64,000 nucleotides of DNA from Thioalkalivibrio sp. XN279 (GCF_011089885.1 NZ_JAANBD010000027.1:62001-126000); one strand, 5' to 3'; shown: positions 1 to 8,569, counted from the stretch's first letter. Numbers and translations: made by a program. Notes: generated from the sequence alone by a model not told the origin.

Positions 1-1053
1 CATCAGCTGCAGGTAATCGACCACGATGAGATCGAGGCCATGCTCGCGCTTCAGCCGTCGCGAGCGCGCCCGCAGCTCGGTCGGGTTCAGGGCCGGTGTG
101 TCGTCGATGAACACCCTGGCCCGGGACATCACGGACACGGCGGAATTGATCCGGCTCCAGTCCTCGTCCGAGAACCGGCCGCGCCGCAGGTTCGACTGGT
201 TCACCCGGCCCAGCGAGGAGATCATGCGGAACGACAGCTGCTCGGCCGACATCTCCATGCTGAAAATGGCCACGGACTTCTCGAGCCCGATGGCGGCATG
301 CTCGGCCATGTTCATGGCGAAGCTGGTTTTACCCATGGAGGGACGGCCCGCGATGATGACCAGGTCACCCGGCTGGAGGCCGGCGGTCATGGTGTCGAGG
401 TCCTTGAAGCCGGTGCCGAGACCGGTGACGTCGCCCTCGTTCTTCTGCAGCTCGTCGAGCCGGTCGATGGTGGTGCCGAGGATGCGTTTCAGCGGCTGGA
501 AACCCGCGCCGCGCCGCTTGCCCTGCTCGGCGATCTCGAACACCTTGCGCTCGGCCTCGTCGACCAGCGCGCCGGCGTCCCGGCCCTCCGGCTGGTAGGC
601 ACTGGAGGCGATCTCGCCGCCGATGCGGATGAGCTCGCGCAACATGGCGCGCTCGCGCACGATGGCGGCGTAGGCCTTGATATTGGCGGCGCTCGGGGTC
701 TCGCGCGCCAGCTGCCCGAGATAGGCCAGCCCGCCCGCATCGTCCAGCTCGCCCTTGCGGTCGAGCAACTCGGAGACAGTCACGGCGTCCGACGGCTCGC
801 CGCGTTCGGCGAGTTCACCGATGGCAGTGAAGATGAGCTTGTGATCGCGGCGGTAGAAATCGCCGGCCGAAACCGCGTCCGCGATGGTGTCCCAGGCGCT
901 GTTGTCCAGCATCAGGCCGCCGAGCACCGACTGCTCGGCTTCCACTGAGTGCGGCGGGGTGCGCAACGCCTCGGTGTTGCGGCCCGGATATACCGATTCA
1001 GGAATACCTGCCAATGGACTACGACCTTGCCCGCGAACGCGAGCTTGCCACAT
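1..1053 (-). CDS. dnaB: Replicative DNA helicase DnaB (3' end cut by window edge)
   Basis: This is the hexameric 5'-3' helicase that unwinds DNA at the replication fork. About 351 of the usual ~460 residues lie in the window; the C-terminus is beyond position 1. The N-terminal domain is recognisable from TPPHSVEAEQSVLGGLMLD near residue 32. The RecA-like motor has Walker A GRPSMGKT and ends in the window with the Walker B strand LIVVDYLQLM. The ATG at 1053 is the first in-frame start; residues 1-30 are poorly conserved, so a later start is possible. It lies 42 bp downstream of rplI, the common rpsF-rpsR-rplI-dnaB arrangement, and is probably cotranscribed with it. Confidence 0.95.
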   Translation of the reverse strand, partial: MWQARVRGQGRSPLAGIPESVYPGRNTEALRTPPHSVEAEQSVLGGLMLDNSAWDTIADAVSAGDFYRRDHKLIFTAIGELAERGEPSDAVTVSELLDRKGELDDAGGLAYLGQLARETPSAANIKAYAAIVRERAMLRELIRIGGEIASSAYQPEGRDAGALVDEAERKVFEIAEQGKRRGAGFQPLKRILGTTIDRLDELQKNEGDVTGLGTGFKDLDTMTAGLQPGDLVIIAGRPSMGKTSFAMNMAEHAAIGLEKSVAIFSMEMSAEQLSFRMISSLGRVNQSNLRRGRFSDEDWSRINSAVSVMSRARVFIDDTPALNPTELRARSRRLKREHGLDLIVVDYLQLM

Positions 1054-1095
1054 TAGCACAGGCAGGCCGTGCTGCCAGGCAGCACGGCCGCCCGA

Positions 1096-1545
1096 TCATT
1101 CCTCGGCTTCCACCGTCACCGTGATGGGCACCGAGACCTCTGAATGCAGGTGCACTTCGACCTCGTGCGTACCCACGGCACGCAGCGGGCCCTCCGCCAG
1201 GCGGATCTCGCTGCGCTCGATGGTCACGCCGGCAGCCTCGGCCGCCTCGGCGATGTCCACCGGGCCCACGGAACCGAACAGCTTGCCCTCCGAACCGGCC
1301 TTGGCGCGGATGGTCAGCGCGAGACCCTCGATCTTCTCGGCCCGGGCCTTGGCGTCCGCGATCACCGCGGCTGCTTTCGCTTCCAGCTCGGCGCGGCGCG
1401 CCTCGAATTCGGCGATGTTCTCCGGCGTCGCCCGTGCCGCCTTGCCTTGCGGCAGCAGGTAGTTACGCGCGTAGCCCGGCTTCACCTTGACCTTGTCGCC
1501 GATGCCGCCGAGGTTCTCGACCTTGTCCAGCAGAATTACTTCCAT
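1096..1545 (-). CDS. rplI: 50S ribosomal protein bL9
   Basis: Structural protein at the base of the L1 stalk of the large subunit. The 149-residue length and the N-terminal domain ([19 protein letters not shown], then [13 protein letters not shown]) are textbook L9. The long connecting helix rich in Ala, Glu and Arg (about residues 42-75) and the C-terminal domain ending [14 protein letters not shown] are intact. It is transcribed between the DUF2232 gene and dnaB, in the S6-S18-L9 cluster shared by most gammaproteobacteria. Confidence 0.98.
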   Translation of the reverse strand: MEVILLDKVENLGGIGDKVKVKPGYARNYLLPQGKAARATPENIAEFEARRAELEAKAAAVIADAKARAEKIEGLALTIRAKAGSEGKLFGSVGPVDIAEAAEAAGVTIERSEIRLAEGPLRAVGTHEVEVHLHSEVSVPITVTVEAEE

Positions 1546-1594
1546 CGTCCTCGTCCTCTATCTCCTCCGGAACCCTGCCCCGGAGCCTGTGTGA

Positions 1595-2470
1595 TCAATT
1601 CCTGCCGGCCGCCCTGCGGCGTAAGTCCAGGAAGGTGTCCAGCAAGCCGTAAAACGCAAACGCCATCATTGCCCAGGGCGAAAGCAGCACCAGGGCCACC
1701 CATCCGCCAATCAGCCAGCCGCGGTGCAGGCCGCGGATTTTTACCATGCCGTGCATCACTGCGATGCCCTGGAGCATCAGCGCCGCGCCGGCAGGCATCG
1801 CCACTGCCGCGGCACCGGCGGGTCCGCCGGCCAGCCCCACGAGCATCGCCACGGCCCCTACTCCGCCCACGCCGGGCCCGAGCTGCAGCGTGCGGAAGGC
1901 CTCGCCGAAGGCGCCCGGCGTCTTCAGGGCCGCATGCAGCCACATGGCGAGGAACATCCCGCCCAGCGACACCACCAGCAGCGAGGCTGCGATGATGCCG
2001 GGCATCAGCGCCAGCAGGCGCTCGGACAGCAGCACCGGGTCCGTCCCGGTCTGGGTCGCCAGCGGCGTGACCAGTTCGTTCACCAGCCCCAGCCACGGCT
2101 CGCCCTGCACCGGCGCCGCAAGCGCCCAGCCACCGGCCAGCAACAGGGCGCCAATGGTCGCCAGGCGCGCCGCCGCAGACAGGGAACCGCTGCTGATCAG
2201 CAACTGCGTCACCGCGAGCGTCGGCGCCCAGATCATCACCGCCGAGATCACGCCCGCCAAGGGGTGCGCGCCCGACGCCCAGCCGACCAGCACGAGCAGC
2301 GCCGCCGCACCCGCTGCAGCCCGCCAGCCGGCGCCCGCCCCGCGCTGCAATGCCGCCAGCGACAAGACCGCGCAGCTCAACGGCGCAAGCATCGGTAACA
2401 GGGCGAGGCCGGCCGCCATGAGGGCGGCGCGGTAATCACGCTCAGTTATCCAGCGGGCAAATTCCGCCAT
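1595..2470 (-). CDS. DUF2232 family integral membrane protein
   Basis: This 291-residue protein is very hydrophobic, with about seven to eight predicted membrane segments (for example residues 15-65 and 75-120, and a C-terminal cluster to about 275) and a short basic end, LRRRAAGRN. Its position between rpsR and rplI is where many non-enteric gammaproteobacteria carry a DUF2232 (YybS-like) gene, and the sequence fits that family by hydrophobic pattern. Enterics have priB in this cluster, but between rpsF and rpsR. The function is unknown; the family has been loosely compared with membrane components of transport systems. It is 49 bp upstream of rplI, so cotranscription is likely. Confidence 0.75.
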   Translation of the reverse strand: MAEFARWITERDYRAALMAAGLALLPMLAPLSCAVLSLAALQRGAGAGWRAAAGAAALLVLVGWASGAHPLAGVISAVMIWAPTLAVTQLLISSGSLSAAARLATIGALLLAGGWALAAPVQGEPWLGLVNELVTPLATQTGTDPVLLSERLLALMPGIIAASLLVVSLGGMFLAMWLHAALKTPGAFGEAFRTLQLGPGVGGVGAVAMLVGLAGGPAGAAAVAMPAGAALMLQGIAVMHGMVKIRGLHRGWLIGGWVALVLLSPWAMMAFAFYGLLDTFLDLRRRAAGRN

Positions 2471-2529
2471 CCCCGCACCTCCCGGGCGCTGCTCTGCGCT
2501 GCTCTGCGCCGCCCGGGCGGCACCGACCG

Positions 2530-2754
2530 TCAGTGACGGTCGGTGTAGGGCAGCAGCGCCAGGTAACGGGCGCGCTTGATGGCGACCGCGAGCTGGCGCT
2601 GGTAGTTCGAACGCGTCCCCGTGATGCGGCTCGGAACGATCTTCCCGGTCTCCGTCACGTAGGCCTTGAGCGTGGCGAGATCCTTGTAGTCGATCTCCTT
2701 CACATCGTCTGCCGTGAAGCGGCAGAACTTTCTCCTGCGCATGAAACGTGCCAT
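2530..2754 (-). CDS. rpsR: 30S ribosomal protein bS18
   Basis: Small-subunit protein that binds 16S rRNA as a heterodimer with S6. It has 74 residues and the conserved features [14 protein letters not shown] near the start, [13 protein letters not shown], and the [20 protein letters not shown] block. It starts 13 bp after the rpsF stop codon, so the two partners are translated from the same message. Confidence 0.98.
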   Translation of the reverse strand: MARFMRRRKFCRFTADDVKEIDYKDLATLKAYVTETGKIVPSRITGTRSNYQRQLAVAIKRARYLALLPYTDRH

Positions 2755-2767
2755 GTCCTGCTACTCC

Positions 2768-3187
2768 TCAGTCATCCGACGCGCGACCACGATCATCATC
2801 GTCGTCGTCGTCATCATCGTTGTCGTCATCGTCGTCACGGCTGCGGCGACGGCCCTCGCCGCGCTCCTCCTCCGGCTTCGCCATGGGCGAAGGCTCGGTG
2901 ACGGCCTCGTCACGGGCAATGACCATGTGACGCAGGACGGCGTCGTTGAAGCGGAAGGCGCCGGTGAGTTCGTCCAGCGTGGCCTTGCTGCACTCGATGT
3001 TGAGCAGCACGTAGTGGGCCTTGTGGACCTTGAGTATGGGAAAGGCGAGCTGGCGCCGGCCCCAGTCTTCCTGGCGGTGAATAGTGCCCCCGTCGGCCTC
3101 GATCATCCCGCGATAGCGTTCGATCATGGCAGGGACCTGCTCGCTCTGGTCCGGATGGACCAGGAACACGATCTCGTAGTGCCGCAT
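2768..3187 (-). CDS. rpsF: 30S ribosomal protein bS6 with an encoded poly-Asp tail
   Basis: Small-subunit protein, partner of S18. The ATG at 3187 is preceded by GGGAGA at good spacing and begins [17 protein letters not shown], the normal S6 N-terminus, giving 139 residues. The globular fold ends near residue 98. The C-terminal extension then runs through charged sequence into an almost pure aspartate run at about residues 118-132 (14 Asp of 15), followed by RGRASDD. In E. coli the S6 tail is lengthened with glutamate by RimK after translation; here an acidic tail is written in the gene. The tract is built from GAT/GAC codons and is a simple-sequence repeat that could change length by slippage. 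Confidence 0.97.
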   Translation of the reverse strand: MRHYEIVFLVHPDQSEQVPAMIERYRGMIEADGGTIHRQEDWGRRQLAFPILKVHKAHYVLLNIECSKATLDELTGAFRFNDAVLRHMVIARDEAVTEPSPMAKPEEERGEGRRRSRDDDDDNDDDDDDDDDRGRASDD

Positions 3188-3288
3188 GTTGTCTCCCTTC
3201 GGATTGGTGCAGCCGCCCGCCCGGCATGGCGGTGCGGCAGGGAAATCGCGCCGGCCCAATGCCAGCGCGAAGCCCGGCAGGATAACGG

Positions 3289-4029
3289 TTAATCCCCCCT
3301 GCGCGCAAGCGCCAGGTAGAGCAGGATGCCGGCCGCCACGGATACGTTGAGGCTCTCTACCGCGCCCTTCATCGGCAGGCTCAGCAGCAGGTCGCAATGC
3401 TCCCGGGTCAGGCGGCGCAGGCCGGCGCCCTCGGCGCCGAGCACCAGGGCCAACGGGCCGGACAGGTCGGCCTCGAATGCAGGCTGGCCGCCGGCCTCTG
3501 CGCCGGCGACCCAGATCCCCCTCTCCTTCAGGGCCCGCAGGCAGCGGGCAAGGTTCACGACCTGGACCAGTGGCACGGTTTCGGCCGCCCCGGCCGCGGC
3601 CTTGCGCGCGGCCGGCGTCAGCCCGGCGGCGCGATCCTTGGGCACGATCACCGCGTGCGCCCCGGCGGCGTCGGCGGTGCGCAGGCAGGCGCCGAGGTTA
3701 TGCGGGTCCTGCACACCGTCCAGGACCAGCAGGAACGGCGGCTCCTGCAACCGGTCCAGCAGTTCATACAGGTCGTTCTCGTCCAGGGGCGCCGCAGGGG
3801 CCAGCCGCGCCACCACCCCCTGGTGCACGCCGCCGCCGGCCATGCCGTCGAGAGTCTCACGCGGCACGAACTGGCAGCGAACACCCTGCGCCTCGGCCAG
3901 CGCGAGCACCTCGGCCATGCGCGCGTCTGCACGCCCGCCCAGGGCCCACAGCTCGAGCACCCGCTCCGGTGCGCGCTGCAACACCTCGCGCACCGGATGC
4001 AGCCCCCAGGCCAGTTCCCGCGTGCTCAC
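3289..4029 (-). CDS. rlmB: 23S rRNA (guanosine-2'-O-)-methyltransferase RlmB
   Basis: SpoU/TrmH-class SPOUT enzyme that methylates the 2'-O of G2251 (E. coli numbering) in 23S rRNA using SAM. It has 246 residues. The N-terminal substrate-binding domain includes [12 protein letters not shown]. The catalytic domain has the motifs [35 protein letters not shown] and the trefoil-knot end [22 protein letters not shown]. Its ATG overlaps the rnr stop by 4 bp (ATGA), indicating translational coupling with RNase R as in E. coli. Confidence 0.96.
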   Translation of the reverse strand: MSTRELAWGLHPVREVLQRAPERVLELWALGGRADARMAEVLALAEAQGVRCQFVPRETLDGMAGGGVHQGVVARLAPAAPLDENDLYELLDRLQEPPFLLVLDGVQDPHNLGACLRTADAAGAHAVIVPKDRAAGLTPAARKAAAGAAETVPLVQVVNLARCLRALKERGIWVAGAEAGGQPAFEADLSGPLALVLGAEGAGLRRLTREHCDLLLSLPMKGAVESLNVSVAAGILLYLALARRGD

Positions 4030-6305
4030 CGGCGCCCGCCCCTGCGACCGCTCTTCTCGCCCCCGCCTCGTCCGCCGCGCTTGCGTGTGCCCTTTTTCGG
4101 CTCGCGCTCGGGGGGCGCCGCCTCCACCAGCTCGAAGTCGATCTTGCGATCCTCCATGCTGACGCGGATGAGCCGCACCGGCAGCCGGTCACTGAGCCGG
4201 AACACCCGCCCGGTATGCTCGCCCACCAGCCGCTGGTGCACGGGGTCGCGCTGGTAGTAGTCGCCGCCCAGGGAACTGACATGCACCAGGCCGTCGATCT
4301 GGTATTCGGGGATCTGCACGAACAAGCCGAACTCCACCACGCCGGTGACGATGGCGTCGAACTCCTCGCCGATGCGGTCCTGCATGAACTCGCACTTCAG
4401 CCAGTCCATGGCGTCGCGCGTGGCCTCGTCGGCGCGCCGCTCGGTCATGGAGCAATGGCGGCCGAAGCCTTCCATCTCGCGCCCCCCGTGCTCGAAGCCC
4501 TCGGCCTTGCCGTTGCGCAGCAGGTGACGGATGGCGCGGTGGACGAGCAGGTCCGGGTAACGCCGGATCGGCGAGGTGAAGTGGGCGTAGCGCTCCAGTG
4601 CCAGGCCGAAGTGACCGATGTTCTCCGGCCGGTACACCGCCTGGCTCATGGAGCGCAGGATCACCGTCTCGATCAGGTCCGCGTCGGGACGCCCGGCCAC
4701 CTCCGCCACCAGCTCCGAGAGGTGCTTCGGTTCCAGGCGCTCGCGGGTCGGCAGCTTGAGGCCGAAAGCCCCGAGGAACTCCCGCAGGGCCGTGAGCCGG
4801 TCCTCCTCGGGCGGGGCATGCACCCGGTAGAGCGTCGGGATCTTGTGCTTCTCGAGGAAACTCGCCGCCTCGACGTTGGCCGCGATCATGCACTCCTCGA
4901 TGATGCGGTGGGCGTCGTTGCGATGGCGCGGCTCGATGCGTGCGATGTGTCCCTTGGGATCGAAGCGCAGCACCACCTCGGGCAGGTCGAAGTCCACCGC
5001 ACCGCGCCGCGCCCTGGCCTTCGCCAGCGCCCGCCACAGCTCGTGCAGCGCCTCGAGATGAGGCAGCAGCTTCTCGTGGCGGCGCCGCAGCCCCGGATCA
5101 CCCTCGACCAGGATGCCTGCGACCTCGTCATAAGTGAGGCGTGCGTGCGAACGCATCAGCCCCTCGTGGAACTTCGCGGACCGGACCGTGCCGGTGGGGC
5201 CAACCTCCATCTCGCACACCATGCACAGCCGGTCCACGCCGGGGTTGAGGGAGCACAGTCCGTTGGACAGGCTCTCCGGCAGCATGGGGATCACCTTGCG
5301 CGGGAAGTACACCGAGGTGCCGCGCTCGCGCGCCTCCGTGTCCAGCGGGCCGTCTGCCGGGACGTGGTGCGACACGTCGGCAATGGCGACGAGAAGGCGC
5401 CAGCCCTTGCCCACCCGCTCGCACCACACGGCGTCGTCGAAATCCTTGGCATCGGCACCGTCGATGGTGACCAGCGGCACGTCGCGCAGGTCGAGCCGCC
5501 CGCGCTTGGCGGACGGCCGCACCCGGTCGCCCCAGGCCTCGGCCTCGGCCAGCGCCTCCTCCGGCCAGCGGAACGGCAGGCCATGGGCACGCATGGCGAT
5601 CTCGGTTTCCATCCCGGGGCCGCCGGCCTCGCCGAGGTTCTCCACTACCCGGCCGACCGGTTGAGTGTCGCGGCTCGGCGCATCGGTCAATTCAACCACC
5701 ACGATGTCGCCGGGCTTCGCGCCCTTGGCGTCACGCGGCGGCACGGCGATGCTCTGGCTGAAGCGGCGGTTGTCGGGCACCACGAAGCCGATGCCGCTCT
5801 CGCGCACGTAGCGCCCCACGATCTCGGACGTGTTGCGCGCCAATACCTCGACCAGCTTGCCCTCGGCACGGCCGCGCGCATCGGTGCGGGCGATGCGCAC
5901 TGCAACCTTGTCGCCATGCATGGCTTCGCGCATCTCGCGCGGCGAGAGGTAGATGTCCTCGCCGCCCGCGTCGGGCGTGACGAAGCCGTAGCCGTCGCGA
6001 TGGCCCGTGACGATGCCGGTCACCAGGCCGATATGGCCCACCAGGCAGTAATGCCCGCGCCGGTTGGCGATGATCTGGCCGTCGCGGATCATGGCGCGCA
6101 GCCGGTTGCCGAGCGCGCTGCGCACCTCGTCGTCCGCGATGCCCAGCGCCTCGTGCAGCGCCTTCGGCTCCAGCGGCCGGCCGGCCTGTTCCAGCGCCTT
6201 CAAGACCTCCTCGCGGGAGGGGATGGCGACGCGGTAACGCTCGCTGTCCGGCTTGTCATTGCGGGGTCGAGTCGGCGTGCCACCACGCCGTCCGGTACGT
6301 TTCAT
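4026..6305 (-). CDS. rnr: Ribonuclease R
   Basis: Processive 3'-5' exoribonuclease that degrades structured RNA, including defective rRNA and tmRNA-tagged messages. The ATG at 6305 is preceded by AGGA at suitable spacing and gives 759 residues; an ATG 60 bp upstream is less likely. An N-terminal winged-helix region is followed by cold-shock domains, then the RNB catalytic core with DVPLVTIDGADAKDFDDAV, whose acidic residues bind Mg2+. An S1 domain (GEEFDAIVTGVVEFGLFVQ) is followed by a strongly basic Gly/Arg/Lys tail. It is translationally coupled to rlmB. Confidence 0.97.
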   Translation of the reverse strand: MKRTGRRGGTPTRPRNDKPDSERYRVAIPSREEVLKALEQAGRPLEPKALHEALGIADDEVRSALGNRLRAMIRDGQIIANRRGHYCLVGHIGLVTGIVTGHRDGYGFVTPDAGGEDIYLSPREMREAMHGDKVAVRIARTDARGRAEGKLVEVLARNTSEIVGRYVRESGIGFVVPDNRRFSQSIAVPPRDAKGAKPGDIVVVELTDAPSRDTQPVGRVVENLGEAGGPGMETEIAMRAHGLPFRWPEEALAEAEAWGDRVRPSAKRGRLDLRDVPLVTIDGADAKDFDDAVWCERVGKGWRLLVAIADVSHHVPADGPLDTEARERGTSVYFPRKVIPMLPESLSNGLCSLNPGVDRLCMVCEMEVGPTGTVRSAKFHEGLMRSHARLTYDEVAGILVEGDPGLRRRHEKLLPHLEALHELWRALAKARARRGAVDFDLPEVVLRFDPKGHIARIEPRHRNDAHRIIEECMIAANVEAASFLEKHKIPTLYRVHAPPEEDRLTALREFLGAFGLKLPTRERLEPKHLSELVAEVAGRPDADLIETVILRSMSQAVYRPENIGHFGLALERYAHFTSPIRRYPDLLVHRAIRHLLRNGKAEGFEHGGREMEGFGRHCSMTERRADEATRDAMDWLKCEFMQDRIGEEFDAIVTGVVEFGLFVQIPEYQIDGLVHVSSLGGDYYQRDPVHQRLVGEHTGRVFRLSDRLPVRLIRVSMEDRKIDFELVEAAPPEREPKKGTRKRGGRGGGEKSGRRGGRR

Positions 6306-6358
6306 ATGTGCTTCCTGGAATTCATGGAGAGTGGCGCCCGGAATCTGGCCCGGCCGCG

Positions 6359-6387
6359 TTGACAAGGATACACGGCGGCCGTATTCT
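6359..6387 (+). promoter_or_regulatory. Sigma-70 promoter for tRNA-Leu
   Basis: A perfect -35 box TTGACA (6359-6364) is separated by 17 bp from TATTCT (6382-6387, four of six matches to TATAAT). The GC-rich stretch just after the -10 box resembles the discriminator of stringently controlled stable-RNA promoters. Transcription would start near 6394, about 34 nt before the mature tRNA. Confidence 0.7.
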
Positions 6388-6427
6388 TCGCGTCCCGCTC
6401 AGCAGGGTTCCCTGCTTTTCCCTCGTG

Positions 6428-6513
<86 letters not shown>

Positions 6514-6602
6514 AATACTTCGCCACGACTCCCTGACCGGGATTGCGCTGAACGAATCAGCGATCCGGGCGGATAGTGAGCACATACACTGACACGTCAG
6601 CG

Positions 6603-6764
6603 TCACGCATCAATGACTCCGGCGTGTTCCAAGCCATCGAAAACGATGCTTGTCGGCGCCTGCGCTTTCAGTTGGGCAGGCGCCTCGCCACTCCAAGCTC
6701 CGGCGCCCAATACGGCAAGTACGGCAATCAACAGCCCGCGCCACACGACTTCATGCTCACTCAA
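6603..6764 (-). CDS. Possible small secreted protein, orphan
   Basis: A candidate gene of 53 residues that starts with TTG overlapping the stop of the preceding small gene (TTGA). A short N-terminus is followed by a signal-peptide-like segment (WRGLLIAVLAVLGAGAW, about residues 8-24) and a short soluble tail ending EHAGVIDA. I recognise no family. The main support is the start/stop overlap with its neighbour and the signal-like segment; it could equally be a chance reading frame. Confidence 0.3.
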   Translation of the reverse strand: MSEHEVVWRGLLIAVLAVLGAGAWSGEAPAQLKAQAPTSIVFDGLEHAGVIDA

Positions 6765-7006
6765 TCCTCGCCGTCGTAGGCCTCGAGCAGGCGATCCAGC
6801 GCCGCTTCCATCTCGTCTTCGGGAGGCACGACAAGCAGCCAGGTCTCGGGCTCGACTTGTTCCTGTACGTCGCCGAGGACTCTTCGGGCGATTGCCGGCG
6901 CGCCTGCCGCGGCAGCCGCCGCGGCTGCAAGCAGCGCCAGGCATACCGTTCCTGCCGGCGCCGCCAGGTAGCGCAGCGGCGCATGTTCACGTTGACGCGC
7001 AATCAT
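6761..7006 (-). CDS. Possible small single-pass membrane protein, orphan
   Basis: A candidate 81-residue protein: a basic start (MIARQREHAPLRYL), one alanine-rich membrane segment at about residues 18-38, and an acidic soluble tail with ETWLLVVPPEDEMEAALDRLLEAYDGED split around residue 60. The positive-inside start plus one hydrophobic helix plus an acidic tail is a sensible protein architecture, but I recognise no family and the ribosome binding site is weak. It lies downstream of the BON lipoprotein gene on the same strand, 94 bp away. Confidence 0.4.
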   Translation of the reverse strand: MIARQREHAPLRYLAAPAGTVCLALLAAAAAAAAGAPAIARRVLGDVQEQVEPETWLLVVPPEDEMEAALDRLLEAYDGED

Positions 7007-7100
7007 CGCGTGAGGCTAACCGGCAGTCGCCGCGATAATCCATAGGGATTAAGCCGCGGGCACATCCCTCACGCTGCTGCCCCACGCATCGCTGTGACGG

Positions 7101-7601
7101 CTAATCGCTACGCGCAGCGATCTCCAGGTCGTTCCTGACCTCGACGACGTCTTCCATGGCCATAGCCAGGGTCTCGGCCTCGCGGTACTCGACGATGGAT
7201 TCCACCTCACCCCGGAGATGCGCGATACCATCCTGTACATCGATTTCAATGGCGCGGAACCCATCGCGCCCCGCGAGTTCTTCCCTGAGCATGCGCTCGG
7301 CGCGTGCATCGTTCTCCGCGGAGCCTTCGATCTCACCGTCGCCCGCGGTCGTACCGCCCGTCCAGGATTCGCGCGGCTTGCCGTACTCATCGTCGTAGTC
7401 GACGTCGTTCGCCGTCACCTCGGGCTGCTCGCTTCCCGGCCTGCGCTCGGCTTCCTTGTCGCGCACCATCTGCTGCACGTCCGGCTGCGCACCCTCCGGT
7501 GTGTCCGGGCGATCAGAACACGCCGCCAGCGGTGCTGCCAGCAACGTGACGAGGCATGCGGTGCGCAGGATTCTATTCCTGTCGGCGAATTCATAATTCA
7601 T
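7101..7601 (-). CDS. BON-domain lipoprotein
   Basis: A 166-residue envelope protein. The ATG at 7601 has an excellent ribosome binding site (AAGGAG, 7 nt upstream). The signal peptide ends in a lipobox LAAC at about residue 28, predicting lipid attachment. A low-complexity acidic linker (about residues 30-95) leads to one C-terminal BON domain (AERMLREELAGRDGFRAIEI to VRNDLEIAA). BON domains occur in osmotic-stress proteins such as OsmY and are thought to bind membranes or other envelope components. It follows the rhodanese and PPOX genes on the same strand (54 bp gap) and is probably in their operon. Confidence 0.8.
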   Translation of the reverse strand: MNYEFADRNRILRTACLVTLLAAPLAACSDRPDTPEGAQPDVQQMVRDKEAERRPGSEQPEVTANDVDYDDEYGKPRESWTGGTTAGDGEIEGSAENDARAERMLREELAGRDGFRAIEIDVQDGIAHLRGEVESIVEYREAETLAMAMEDVVEVRNDLEIAARSD

Positions 7602-7655
7602 AAATATCTCCTTGAAATATAGAGCTTCCGGCTCGGCGTAAGGCACGGCTCGGGA

Positions 7656-8153
7656 TCAGCCGAAGAAGAACTTCCCGTGCCCGGAGAGCGCCTCCTCGGA
7701 TACGCGGCGGCCGGTCGCCAGCGCCTTGCCGGCCTCCCACAGGTATTCGAGCCGGCGCGCGCCCTTGCGGTCCCAGTACTCCGCACGCTCGGGATCGACC
7801 TCGAGCAGCACCAGGCTGGGATCGTCGGGGCCCTCGGGGAACCATGGCCGCCATGCGGGCTGCCACAGTTGCCGGATGCGCGCGGGCTCTTCGCTGACGG
7901 AGGCCGTGCCCGAAACGGCCAGGTAAGTGCCGTTGCCCTGCATGACGACGGAGACCCTCGGGTCCATCGCGACCTCAGCCGTCTTGGCGGAGCGGTTACT
8001 GGTCGCAAAGCGCAGCACCGCGCCATCGCTCTCCGCGATGGCCATCGGCCGGGCATGCAGTGTGCCGTCGCGTGCCACGCTCACCAGCATGGCATGATCG
8101 AACTGCTGCAGAAGGTCCTCGAATCGCTGGATGTCGTGGTCGTCAGCGATCAT
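7656..8153 (-). CDS. Pyridoxamine 5'-phosphate oxidase-like general stress protein
   Basis: A 165-residue split-barrel flavin-binding family protein resembling general stress protein 26. Typical features are HAMLVSVARDGTLHARPMAI near residue 20, RFATSNRSAKTAEVAMDPRV, and a late aromatic segment WDRKGARRLEYLWEAGKAL. Members bind FMN, F420 or other cofactors; which one is used cannot be told here. Its ATG immediately follows the TAG of the rhodanese gene, so the two are cotranscribed and probably coupled. The context suggests a redox or general stress role. Confidence 0.8.
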   Translation of the reverse strand: MIADDHDIQRFEDLLQQFDHAMLVSVARDGTLHARPMAIAESDGAVLRFATSNRSAKTAEVAMDPRVSVVMQGNGTYLAVSGTASVSEEPARIRQLWQPAWRPWFPEGPDDPSLVLLEVDPERAEYWDRKGARRLEYLWEAGKALATGRRVSEEALSGHGKFFFG

Positions 8154-8471
8154 CTAGTGATTCTGCAGCCAGTCCCTGGTGCCCCCTTCGTAGTCATAGA
8201 CTTTCTCGAAACCGGCCTGGTCGAGTTTCCGCGCCGCTGTGGGCGACGCATCGCAATCCTTGCTCGCACAGTATAGGACGACCTTCCGGTCCTTGCCGCC
8301 GGCGACCTTCTCGACGTCCTTGGCGAAATCGTCATCCTCGTGCGGGATATTGATGGACGTCCTGATGTGCGCGTCCCGGAACGCCTCGCGGGGAAGCACG
8401 TTAATGAGCACGAAGTCTTCCTTCTTCTGCTCGTTCATTTTTTCCAGTGTCTCTCTGCTGATGGGCTGCAT
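8154..8471 (-). CDS. Single-domain rhodanese-like protein
   Basis: A 105-residue cytoplasmic rhodanese domain. It has the family pattern LINVLPREAFRDAHIRTSINIPHE and the active-site loop starting with Cys68 (LYCASKDCD), so sulfur or persulfide transfer is plausible. A second cysteine (Cys73) lies in the same loop. It is the first gene of the leftward operon with the PPOX and BON genes. Its start is divergent from the sigma-54-driven gene at 8620, with a 148 bp shared intergenic region. Confidence 0.85.
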   Translation of the reverse strand: MQPISRETLEKMNEQKKEDFVLINVLPREAFRDAHIRTSINIPHEDDDFAKDVEKVAGGKDRKVVLYCASKDCDASPTAARKLDQAGFEKVYDYEGGTRDWLQNH

Positions 8472-8488
8472 GAAGCCCCCGATTTTTC

Positions 8489-8515
8489 TTGCATGTACCT
8501 ATATTCGTTGCATGT
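8489..8515. repeat. Direct repeat TTGCATGT, possible activator sites
   Basis: Two identical 8-mers TTGCATGT start at 8489 and 8508, 19 bp apart, 39-65 bp upstream of the -24 box of the sigma-54 promoter. Sigma-54 activators bind upstream sites, usually at a somewhat greater distance. The repeat is seen in the sequence; its role is inferred. Confidence 0.35.
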
Positions 8516-8553
8516 GAGCCGCGAGAGTTCCGTCTGATTTCCCGGCGCCAGGG

Positions 8554-8569
8554 TGGCACGCTACTTGCT
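8554..8569 (+). promoter_or_regulatory. Sigma-54 (-24/-12) promoter
   Basis: TGGCACG (8554-8560), four bases, then TTGCT (8565-8569). The invariant GG and GC are 10 bp apart, a full match to the sigma-54 consensus. Transcription would begin near 8580, about 40 nt before the gene at 8620. The sigma-54 activator encoded at 9212 is the obvious candidate regulator. Confidence 0.85.

Noticed and set aside
3188-3288. Possible S6:S18-binding leader RNA upstream of rpsF
   Set aside because: The leader contains CCG and GGG elements, but I could not draw the conserved hairpin with confidence; a covariance-model search for the S6:S18 motif would decide.
3477-6362. Long plus-strand open frame (~960 codons) opposite rnr and rlmB
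   Set aside because: It is antisense to two fully conserved genes, its translation is rich in Arg, Ala, His and Gln without any domain, and open antisense frames are expected at this GC content.
6580-6600. CTGAC-AC-GTCAG hairpin after tRNA-Leu as a terminator or attachment site
   Set aside because: Five-bp stem without a T-run, and no matching copy of a tRNA 3' segment was seen at the other edge of the island.
7640-7700. Sigma-54-like GGGCACG on the minus strand before the BON lipoprotein gene
   Set aside because: The -24 half is good but the bases at the -12 position lack the essential GC dinucleotide.
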